Below are positions 19,173-26,594 of a stretch of DNA of 64,000 bases, piece after piece; within the stretch, counting starts at the first letter, position 1; each line of letters starts with the position of its first letter. Source of the DNA: Campylobacter concisus (GTDB lineage: Bacteria > Campylobacterota > Campylobacteria > Campylobacterales > Campylobacteraceae); the NCBI RefSeq assembly GCF_003048675.2, contig NZ_CP060707.1, positions 248,001 to 312,000 on the forward strand, written 5' to 3'. The notes beneath the pieces are model-generated. The model was not told where the DNA came from, ran no database searches, and saw only the letters and a program-made list of their open reading frames with translations. A program made the position numbers and the translations under genes.

Positions 19173-19352
19173 CATAGCATTGTGGAAAGTCACAAATTAG
19201 ATAGTTCTCTTAATACTAAACAAGGTTGGATTTTAAGAATACAAGATACAAGTGGCAATTACTTAGATAATTTTGGAAATATTGGTGGTAGAAAAGAAAA
19301 TAGAACGCATATACCAATTTACGGAAATCTTAATGCTATTATGGGAAAATAA
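19173..19352 (+). pseudogene. Toxin tail fragment
   Basis: One clean frame: SIVESHKLDSSLNTKQGWIL, RIQDTSGNYLDNFGNIGGRK, ENRTHIPIYGNLNAIMGK, stop at 19,350-19,352. The YGNLNAI end also precedes the immunity remnants at 9,509 and 9,943. It overlaps the next gene by 20 bases, which implies translational coupling of toxin and antitoxin. Confidence 0.55.
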
Positions 19353-19659
19353 AAATGTATCAACTAAAAAAATATTATTAGAAAGGCTATTTGAATTAGC
19401 TTCTACTGAATATCAAAAAAAATATATAGACAATGCTACTACTGATAAATATACTTGGGGCGATGAATTAGTAAATGAGATAATTAATCCATTAGAACTT
19501 ATACAAAGGCCAGAAAATAAGTACTTATTTGATAATAATGAGCTCCTAGCTATAAAAGAATATAAAAATAAACTTGATACTATTTGTAAAAATAATAATA
19601 CGGATACAGATAATGATTTTGATGAAGATGCGAACTTGATAGCTGAACATAAAGTTTAA
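19333..19659 (+). CDS. Immunity protein, intact copy of the 9943 gene with internal deletion
   Basis: Start chosen at ATG 19,333 by comparison with the two paralogues; the frame is open upstream to 19,273, but that part is a shadow of the toxin tail. About 108 residues: MLLWENKNVSTKKILLERLF, ELASTEYQKKYIDNATTDKY and a DEDANLIAEHKV end. Relative to the copy at 9,943 it lacks roughly 28 codons (the LYEMPEIWNK to LLGYSIND block). It is either a functional shorter form or a disabled one. Cytoplasmic, no signal. Confidence 0.6.
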   Translation: MLLWENKNVSTKKILLERLFELASTEYQKKYIDNATTDKYTWGDELVNEIINPLELIQRPENKYLFDNNELLAIKEYKNKLDTICKNNNTDTDNDFDEDANLIAEHKV

Positions 19660-19846
19660 TAATGTAGTATTGGTAAAAATCAATAAATTTACTTCCTTGC
19701 ATTTACTATTTCTAAGATGGTGCTATATAAAACTAGATGAGGGTAAATTTGAAGCGATGACAAGCATTGATAGGCTAAATTTATACTTAAAGTGGTGGAA
19801 AAATAATAGAAAATACGGCGGTAGAAATTATTGGGGATAGTCAAAA
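19660..19846 (+). pseudogene. Unassigned C-terminal fragment
   Basis: One frame reads FLRWCYIKLDEGKFEAMTSI, DRLNLYLKWWKNNRKYGGRN, YWG and stops at 19,838-19,840, seven bases before the next ATG. No start of its own. It is probably the end of another toxin or immunity unit. Confidence 0.35.
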
Positions 19847-20122
19847 ATGAGAGAGCTTTATAAGATTTATTTAAAGGGCAATGCGCAATTAGGGCAGACA
19901 CCAAAAACAATTCACTATTCTGGCAGCACTCTTTTGCCAAAGCCATTTGCACTAAGTATTGTCAAGTATAGTGACAATGAAGGATATTATTTGCTTTATC
20001 TTGACAAATTTGGAGAAGAGCAGGCAGATACGTATCATGAGACTTTAGAAGATGCTTTTGGGCAAGCAGAATTTGAATTTGGCGTAAAAAAAGATGAGTG
20101 GTTTTTGGTAAAAAATCAATAA
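19847..20122 (+). CDS. Small immunity-type protein
   Basis: 91 residues starting MRELYKIYLKGNAQLGQTPK and containing YSDNEGYYLLYLDKFGEEQ and DTYHETLEDAFGQAEFEFGV. The last pattern (T...A..QA..EFGV....W) is frequent in small proteins beside polymorphic toxins (recollection). Intact, soluble. Its cognate toxin may be the fragment just upstream. Confidence 0.55.
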   Translation: MRELYKIYLKGNAQLGQTPKTIHYSGSTLLPKPFALSIVKYSDNEGYYLLYLDKFGEEQADTYHETLEDAFGQAEFEFGVKKDEWFLVKNQ

Positions 20123-20153
20123 TCTTGCAGGATAGTTCAAAAAAGAGTTTGCG

Positions 20154-20513
20154 GTGAATAAAAAGTTAAAAATAGTTTTACAAACAGAATTCGCATGTGA
20201 TAGCGTATTTTGGATATATGATGAATTTGGTGAAAACATAAATGGTGGAACGTGGGTAGAGCAAGAAGATGAAATATCTTGGGATAGCAAACTTCCAGAT
20301 GAACTGCTATCTTGCCCAGATATAAAAAGGCTCTCTACGGAAATTATGAAAGAATACAATAGTCTTTTTATAAACAATGAAAAAGAATTTAGCTATAAGG
20401 GTTTTGCCAGTCCCAAATCCGAAGCAAAATACATGCAAAAAATCAATGAGCTTAGAAAAATTGTATATAAAAAATGTAACGACAAATACGAAATAGTAGA
20501 TGATTTGCGTTAA
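20154..20513 (+). CDS. Hypothetical immunity-type protein
   Basis: 119 residues from a GTG start (an in-frame ATG is available only later). The text includes FACDSVFWIYDEFGENINGG and a Lys-rich C-terminus. Intact, no signal or membrane segment. It is the last member of the array before the signal-peptide-bearing LprI-like genes. Unrecognised family; assignment by location only. Confidence 0.45.
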   Translation: MNKKLKIVLQTEFACDSVFWIYDEFGENINGGTWVEQEDEISWDSKLPDELLSCPDIKRLSTEIMKEYNSLFINNEKEFSYKGFASPKSEAKYMQKINELRKIVYKKCNDKYEIVDDLR

Positions 20514-20592
20514 AATACGCTTTTAAATTATGATTAATAAATCCCATAAAAGATACAATAACAAGATTTTATTATCACAAAAAGGAACTCTA

Positions 20593-21810
20593 ATGAAAAA
20601 ATTTATAGTTATGTCAATAGTACTCATCACTTCACATCTTTACTCAAACGATCGTATCCAGCCTAGCTTTGATTGTTCTAAAGCTAAAACAAGAGTAGAA
20701 AAACTAGTATGTTCTGACGAAGATATATCAAGAGTAGATAGAGATATGCAAAAAGCCTATGATCTAATGATGGGCAAATATGACATCCCTTATATGAATG
20801 AAGAGGCTAAAGAGGAGATAAAGCCATATTTAGAAAAGCTTAAACAAAGTCAGATCGACTGGGTTAAGTATAGAGATAAGTATTGCAATACAAAAAAAGA
20901 TGAAAAAGAATTTAGAAGCTGTGTCTTTAGTAGATATATTAATAGAATACAATCTATAGTGCCAAGTTATAATTGGAGAATAGGTTTTTCAATAAATGAT
21001 AAAAATAGCACAAATGATCTATGCTATAACTACTTTACTCAAAAATTCTGGATGGACTCCCCAAAGCCTGTAAATAAAGATAACCCACCTTATGGAGAAG
21101 ATAAAGAGTTTTATGAGAAATTTATCATTAATGCTCTTGGCAAAGACATCGCAGCGAGGGAATTAAATACCACTAAAAATTATTACTACACACAACTTGA
21201 TGGAGCTCCAGTTGGAAGTTACATCATGTGTGTAGGTATAGGCGGAGAAGAGAAAGATATATATGATCTAAGAAATAAAACATATAAGCCTTATTGCAGA
21301 CAGTCTAGTATGCAGTTTGGTGATTTTTTAAATGGGGATTATATAAAACCTGGGAGAAAACCAGAGTCTGGACTTAAATTTAAAGAGGTAGAAGAGACTA
21401 AAGAAGAGTTTAAAAAAAGAGGTCTAGACTATGAAAAAAGATGATAGCTTTTTCAACAGAAGTCTATAAAAACTGTTAAAAAAATCATACAGATCACTTT
21501 ATTAACTTCTTATATACTTTTTTTCTAAAAAAACTATGATGCAAATATACTTTCAGATGGGATGGTAAGAATACTATATGCTTCAAATTTAGGCTGGGAA
21601 AAATCAAAAGAGAAATTTGGAGAACATTTTCTCTCAAGTAAATCTTCTGATTGGCCTATTCTTATAGTTGCTGATAAATTTTTCTTTAGGGTTTTTACGG
21701 GAGAATATGCTAATAATCTTATATGTAGAATGCCTATCCAAAGCAGATTTAAAGATAGAAATGATACTAAGCTTATAAGAGAGTATCTTAATCAGTTTAA
21801 GGAGTTTTAA
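20593..21810 (+). pseudogene. LprI/DUF1311-like secreted lysozyme-inhibitor homologue, frameshifted
   Basis: Start chosen at ATG 20,593 (aaaggaac Shine-Dalgarno, followed by a signal peptide KKFIVMSIVLITSHLYS) rather than the upstream 20,530. The mature part opens QPSFDCSKAKTRVEKLVCSD, the hallmark of the DUF1311/LprI domain with paired cysteines, and continues KLKQSQIDWVKYRDKYC. It is about 80-90 percent like the intact tandem copy at 21,810 by eye. The frame ends at 21,444. The shared C-terminal part reappears at 21,562-21,810 (DGMVRILYAS, FRVFTGEYANNLICRMPIQS), and 21,430-21,560 is out of frame. LprI-family proteins inhibit lysozyme. A 1-base overlap with the next gene suggests one operon with the effector. 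Confidence 0.7.
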
Positions 21811-23003
21811 TGAAAAAAATTATAGTTATATCTTTGTTGTTATTTACATCAAACCTCTACTCAAGTGAAAAAATCCAGCCTAGCTTTGATTGTTCTAAAG
21901 CTAAAACAAGAGTAGAAAAACTAGTATGTTCTGACGAAGTTCTTTCTACACTAGATAGAGATATGCAAAAAGCCTATGATCTAATGATGGGCAAATATGA
22001 CCTTGCTTATATGAATGAAGAGGCTAAAGAGAAGATAAAGCCATATTTAGAAAAGCTAAAACAAAGTCAGATAAAATGGACTAAGGATAGAGATGCATGC
22101 AGTAGTAAAAAGGACAAGAAAGAATTTAGAAGTTGTGTTTTTAGTAGCTACGACAATAGGCTAAGTATTATAATATCAGATTATGACGTAAAAACAGGGT
22201 TTTCAATAAATGATAAAAATAGCACAAATGATCTATGCTATAACTACTTTACTCAAAAATTCTGGATGGACTCCCCAAAGCCTGTAAATAAAGATAATCC
22301 ACCTTACGGGGAAGATAAAGAGTTTTATGAGAAATTTCTAATTAATGCTCTTGGTAAAGACATTGCGAAAAGAGAGTTAAATACCACTAAGAACTATTAC
22401 TACACAAAGCTTGATTTTGCTCCAGTTGGAAGCTTTATCATGTGCGTAGGCATAGGCGGAGAAGAGAAAGAGATATATGATCTAAGAAGTAAAACATATA
22501 AGCCTTATTGCACAAGGTCTAGTATGAGATTTGATGATTTTTTATATGGATACTCTACGATAGATAGTAAAAACCCTAAATTTAAAGAGGTAGAAGATAC
22601 CAAGGAAGAGTTTAAAAAAAGAGGCTTAGACTATGAAAAGGATGAAAATTTTCCAACAGAAGTCTATAAAAAAGTTATAAAAAATGATACATATGGTTTT
22701 AGTAGTGCAATATATGGTATTGATAAAAGCTATGATGCAAATATACTTTCAGATGGAATGGTTAGGATACTATATGCTTCAAGTTTAGGAGTAGACGTTA
22801 AGGACAAATTTGGAGATTATGTTGACACAAATAATTATTCCACTACGCCTTCTCTTATTATAGCTGATAAATTTTTCTTTAGAGTTTTTGCAGGAGGACA
22901 TGGTAATAAGCTTATATGTAGAATGCCTATCCAAAGCAGATTTAAAGATAGAAATGATACTAAGCTTATAAGAGAGTATCTTAACCAGTTTAAGGAGTTT
23001 TAA
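21810..23003 (+). CDS. LprI/DUF1311-like secreted lysozyme-inhibitor homologue; probable effector immunity protein
   Basis: 397 residues. Signal peptide at 1-19 (KKIIVISLLLFTSNLYSS), so periplasmic. DUF1311/LprI domain at about 20-115: QPSFDCSKAKTRVEKLVCSD, the RDACSSKKDKKEFRSCVFSS cysteine segment and SQIKWTKDRD. A second, unassigned domain of about 270 residues holds further Cys (LCYNYFTQKFW, IMCVGIGGEEK, NKLICRMPIQ). The start overlaps the stop of the previous copy by one base, and its own stop overlaps the ATG of the muramidase-like gene by one base. A periplasmic lysozyme inhibitor coupled to a lysozyme-domain protein points to effector/immunity pairing (inference from family and context). 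Confidence 0.8.
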   Translation: MKKIIVISLLLFTSNLYSSEKIQPSFDCSKAKTRVEKLVCSDEVLSTLDRDMQKAYDLMMGKYDLAYMNEEAKEKIKPYLEKLKQSQIKWTKDRDACSSKKDKKEFRSCVFSSYDNRLSIIISDYDVKTGFSINDKNSTNDLCYNYFTQKFWMDSPKPVNKDNPPYGEDKEFYEKFLINALGKDIAKRELNTTKNYYYTKLDFAPVGSFIMCVGIGGEEKEIYDLRSKTYKPYCTRSSMRFDDFLYGYSTIDSKNPKFKEVEDTKEEFKKRGLDYEKDENFPTEVYKKVIKNDTYGFSSAIYGIDKSYDANILSDGMVRILYASSLGVDVKDKFGDYVDTNNYSTTPSLIIADKFFFRVFAGGHGNKLICRMPIQSRFKDRNDTKLIREYLNQFKEF

Positions 23004-25786
23004 TGCCAATAAATGAGAGAAATGCTAGCAATTTTAAAAATAAACTAAGAGATACATTAAAAGATGCTGAAGATTTTATATATGAACTATATTACGATAC
23101 TAATAAGATAGCTACTATAGGTTGCGGTTTTAATGTAACCTTAAAAGATATATTACAAAAAGTTTGTGATAAGAAATATTCTGATCCTAAGATGGATGAA
23201 AAAGAATTTACTGGACTACTTAATACTATCAATGGAGTAGAGGTAAAAACTAATGAAAATCTAAGATCTAAGGTATCAGAGTATCTTGATAGCATAAAGA
23301 CAGAAGATGGAAAGAGTGCTAAATTTGGAGAATTTAATTTAGATGATAAACAAATCGGCGATATATTGCCAGAGGTTGTTGAAATATTTAGAGATGGTCT
23401 AAATAAAAAACTAGCCTATACCTCTATAAGCCCACAAGAGAGTAAGATAGATGAAAATAGTATAGGTAGCAATGAATATATAGCCCTAATGAGCATGACA
23501 TATAATAATCCAAGCCTTGTAGGAGACGGTCTAAAAGCTCGCTTAAGAGCTAGAAACCGCTTTGGAGCTTGGTATGAGATAAGATATAAGAGTAATGGTG
23601 ATAATAATATAGGCATAGCTAAACGAAGATTTATAGAGTCAAATGAATTTGGACTTTTTGAAAGTAATGAAAATAATGAAGCGCTTAATAATAATGCCCT
23701 AACTAACATAAGCATAAACGCAATATCCTTTGAAGAGTGTTTGGATCTATTTTCTCTTTTAAACGTAGCAAAGATAAAAGAGAAAGATGAACCATCTATA
23801 ACCTATCTACAAAACGCTATAGCTTATGAGACCACTAAGGAATTTAAAGGCAATAGAACTATAGCTGGCTACTCAAGGGGAAATGCTGATTTCAACACAC
23901 ACTACAGAAAATACAATACTATCTTGCAATTTTTTGCAGATAAGATAAATGCTCTTTTAAAAGATGTCACCTCAAAAACCTTTAAGCTAGAAGATATCTA
24001 TGTGATCACCACAAAAGATGATAATAGCCATAATATCTCAAGGATAAATAAACTCTTAAAGATAAGAGCAGAAAATGGTGAGTTTAGGCCTGAGGCTAAG
24101 AGAGATATCTTGCTTATATATCCAACAGCTTCAGCCCTTCCTGTAATGCCTATCCAACCAAAAAACACAACCTTTACTATCGTCTTAGCAGATAATACAT
24201 CGCTTGATTGTTCAAATTTAAACCCAGATGGAAATAGCAATGAGAGTGAGATAGTGCTTATGAACTATAAGCAAGATGTAAGAGAGCCTAATAAAAACTC
24301 AAGAGATGAAGAGATAAGCTTTATAAAGCCTTCTACAAATGGTGAGACTATCATATATAAAAATGCTAATGGAATTTTCATATCACAAGATGAGGGATAT
24401 GCCTTTAATAGCGGCAATGTAATAACTCTTAACTTCTTTGAAAAAATGAACTTTAATCTCTTAAATTTTGCTAAAGAAAACAGCTATAGCATAAGAAGCG
24501 ACAAGGCTTCAAGCATGTTTGATATAAAGCTAAGGCTACCAGACGCTACTGATAGTATCTCTACAAAAAATGAAGGAAATTTCAACCTAGTAGTGAGTGA
24601 TCTGATCATAGAGGATGAAGAGGGTAAAAGCTCCGATATAAAAGAGGTGTATCTTCATAATGGTGAAGATAAAAGGGTCTATCCCTCTTACTACCTAAAG
24701 AAAAACGATGATAAAGATGTAGATAGTAATAGTAGCTCTGAAAACTCATACACGGCTAAATTTAGAATAAATATAAATTTAGACAAAAACTCTTCAGGCT
24801 TTAAAAAAACTTCAAAATTTATCATAGCTACATTTGATCTAAGCAAAAGGTATGACACTGGCGAGATACATGCTAAAGAAGACACCGCTGTTGTAACTTT
24901 GGCTAGTAAAGATAAAAAAGATGGGGGTGCTGAGTTTGATATCAAAGTATCTACGGTCGTTTATCAAAAAAATATAACTGAGATAAGGCTAAATACTTCA
25001 GAAAGTAGTGACGCTACAAATCTAAGCATAAAGGATACTTTAAATTTAGAGGCTGTTTATCTGCCAAACAAGGGAGATGATGACTACAAAGAGATAAGCT
25101 GGGCTTATAAGGTGATAAGAGAGGATAAATATAATAGTGAGGTTATGGTAGATAAGGTAGCAGGGGCGATAAATTTAAGCGAAGAGAAATTTAAAGGTAA
25201 AAAGATCACCTTTAGCCCAAAAGATGATATAAAAGATAAAGAGCTACTAAAAAGACTAAATCATGGCAACCATATCATAATGTTTTTTGCCTATCTAAGA
25301 TTACCTGCGTTTAAGACTAAATTTGGAAAGACGCATATTAGAGTAGATATAAAAGCGCCTATCTATTTAAAATACTCTAATGGCAAGCTTTGTATATATG
25401 AGTTTGGGCATACTGATGCCACTATGTGCTTTGATACAAGCTTGTCTGGCGGTATCTTTGATAAAGAGAGCAAAGATGAGAAAGTAGAGCATATGCCTAA
25501 AGGGGTTTATTATATAAACTCAAATTTAAGCGGTGGCGATATAGATATATATGAAGATGATAAGCTAAGTGAGACATGCTACCAAAGCATAGATGGCAAA
25601 GATAGATCATATGTAGAGCCATGTAAAATTTATGTAAGAGATAGCAATATACAAAGAGTATCATCTACGAAAAGCGGAATAAATTTGATAGATAGTGAGA
25701 ATAAAAATAGATTTATCCAAAAATTTAACGAAGTAAAACAAAGAGTTGGACTAGATAGCAAAGAGGTTAAGCTAGAAGTTGGGTAG
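23003..25786 (+). CDS. Large protein with N-terminal T4-lysozyme-like domain; putative antibacterial muramidase effector
   Basis: 927 residues, no signal peptide. Residues 20-46 match the active-site stretch of phage T4 lysozyme. Glu23, Asp32 and Thr38 fall at the spacings of T4 Glu11, Asp20 and Thr26, with Tyr30, Gly40 and Gly42 also kept (TIGCGFN in place of TIGIGH). Around 160-215, ALMSMTYNN, AWYEIRY and IAKRRFIESNEFGLF fit the second half of the fold as found in secreted effector lysozymes. The middle is unassigned. Near 785-880, YSNGKLCIYEFG and MPKGVYYIN faintly recall DUF2778-type peptidoglycan enzymes. Translationally coupled to two LprI-like inhibitors. Delivery could be by a type VI system (not in the window), as an alternative to a phage-derived lysin; the former is my preference. 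Confidence 0.7.
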   Translation: MPINERNASNFKNKLRDTLKDAEDFIYELYYDTNKIATIGCGFNVTLKDILQKVCDKKYSDPKMDEKEFTGLLNTINGVEVKTNENLRSKVSEYLDSIKTEDGKSAKFGEFNLDDKQIGDILPEVVEIFRDGLNKKLAYTSISPQESKIDENSIGSNEYIALMSMTYNNPSLVGDGLKARLRARNRFGAWYEIRYKSNGDNNIGIAKRRFIESNEFGLFESNENNEALNNNALTNISINAISFEECLDLFSLLNVAKIKEKDEPSITYLQNAIAYETTKEFKGNRTIAGYSRGNADFNTHYRKYNTILQFFADKINALLKDVTSKTFKLEDIYVITTKDDNSHNISRINKLLKIRAENGEFRPEAKRDILLIYPTASALPVMPIQPKNTTFTIVLADNTSLDCSNLNPDGNSNESEIVLMNYKQDVREPNKNSRDEEISFIKPSTNGETIIYKNANGIFISQDEGYAFNSGNVITLNFFEKMNFNLLNFAKENSYSIRSDKASSMFDIKLRLPDATDSISTKNEGNFNLVVSDLIIEDEEGKSSDIKEVYLHNGEDKRVYPSYYLKKNDDKDVDSNSSSENSYTAKFRININLDKNSSGFKKTSKFIIATFDLSKRYDTGEIHAKEDTAVVTLASKDKKDGGAEFDIKVSTVVYQKNITEIRLNTSESSDATNLSIKDTLNLEAVYLPNKGDDDYKEISWAYKVIREDKYNSEVMVDKVAGAINLSEEKFKGKKITFSPKDDIKDKELLKRLNHGNHIIMFFAYLRLPAFKTKFGKTHIRVDIKAPIYLKYSNGKLCIYEFGHTDATMCFDTSLSGGIFDKESKDEKVEHMPKGVYYINSNLSGGDIDIYEDDKLSETCYQSIDGKDRSYVEPCKIYVRDSNIQRVSSTKSGINLIDSENKNRFIQKFNEVKQRVGLDSKEVKLEVG

Positions 25787-25823
25787 GGGGGGCGATATCT
25801 TAAAAATATAAGTAGTGTGATGG

Positions 25824-25988
25824 AAAATTTATGATTATAGATTCAGACTTCATAAATATCTTGTCTTAAGCACTATTAAATATGTGAATTTTTTCAAGAG
25901 AAAAAATTGGAGTTTATGAAATTGGCCAGAAAGTGAGGCTTTGTTTTATATTTTAGCATTTGCAATAACAGACAAGCAAATTAACTAA
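25824..25988 (+). pseudogene. Gene remnant with one in-frame stop
   Basis: One frame gives KIYDYRFRLHKYLVLSTIK, YVNFFKRKNWSL, a TGA, then NWPESEALFYILAFAITDKQ IN and TAA. The stop looks like a Trp codon changed by one base. No start codon or Shine-Dalgarno is visible; it is probably the 3' end of a lost gene next to the effector. A run of seven G lies between the effector stop and this remnant (25,786-25,792). Confidence 0.35.
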
Positions 25989-25990
25989 AT

Positions 25991-26497
25991 TTAACTTTCT
26001 ATTACTGTTTTGGCTACTACTTTCCATTCGTGCATGAGCTTTTCAAGGCTAAATTTAGCATTTGCAGGGCTGGTTGATGGTAGTTTGATTACTTCATTTT
26101 TTGTCGCTTTTATGATCTCACCTTCTAAGTATTTTTTGCAAATTTCATAAGCCTTGCCGCCGTTTGCATAGACTTGCGTGATATTTGCTTCTTTAAATAA
26201 TGGCTTTAAATTTACAGGTGCGATCTTGCTCATTTTTGCATCGCTTGAGCCCTCTATCTCGCATGATAGCGCTGCGTCATATATCGCGATGTGATGAGAG
26301 AGTAGAAATTTTATCTTTTCATCCGTGCTTTCTGGTACATCAGCATTTAAAATCCCAGCCAATACCCGCCAAAAGCGGTTTTGCGGATTTGTATAATAAA
26401 AGCCAAATTTACGAGAGATGACAGAGGGAAATGAGCCTAGGATCAAAATTTTAGAGTTTTTATCAAAAATGGGCTTAAAAGGGTGCGTTTGGCTCAT
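25991..26497 (-). CDS. DNA-deoxyinosine glycosylase / family 6 uracil-DNA glycosylase-type enzyme
   Basis: 168 residues. The N-terminal motif ILGSFPSVISRKFGFYYTNP, followed by QNRFWRVLAG, is the signature of the hypoxanthine (deoxyinosine) DNA glycosylase family of the UDG superfamily. These enzymes excise deaminated bases as monofunctional glycosylases in base-excision repair. The C-terminal LPSTSPANAKFS motif corresponds to the DNA-minor-groove loop. Length is typical. It is encoded downstream of nifJ on the same strand, separated by hairpins at 26,518-26,585, so is probably transcribed on its own. Cytoplasmic. Confidence 0.85.
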   Translation of the reverse strand: MSQTHPFKPIFDKNSKILILGSFPSVISRKFGFYYTNPQNRFWRVLAGILNADVPESTDEKIKFLLSHHIAIYDAALSCEIEGSSDAKMSKIAPVNLKPLFKEANITQVYANGGKAYEICKKYLEGEIIKATKNEVIKLPSTSPANAKFSLEKLMHEWKVVAKTVIES

Positions 26498-26517
26498 TTT
26501 CCACCTTTTAAATTTGA

Positions 26518-26585
26518 AAATTTAGCCGCCAAAAAACGGCTAAATTTAATGAAATTTTCTCTTGCCGTTTAAATTTGGCAAGAGA
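26518..26585 (-). terminator. Tandem hairpins between nifJ and the glycosylase gene
   Basis: Two perfect stems lie in the gap after nifJ. One is 26,518-26,547, an 11-bp stem around AAATTTAGCCG with an A-rich loop. The other is 26,558-26,585, a 9-bp stem TCTCTTGCC/GGCAAGAGA. On the minus strand the first is followed by TTTTC, a weak T tract. It is likely the nifJ terminator. Confidence 0.6.
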
Positions 26586-26594
26586 AATTTAAAT

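Noticed and set aside
18924-19193. 89-codon minus-strand open frame
   Set aside because: It lies opposite a recognisable plus-strand immunity remnant and toxin tail, is rich in Phe/Leu/Tyr from A-rich complement, and has no ribosome site.
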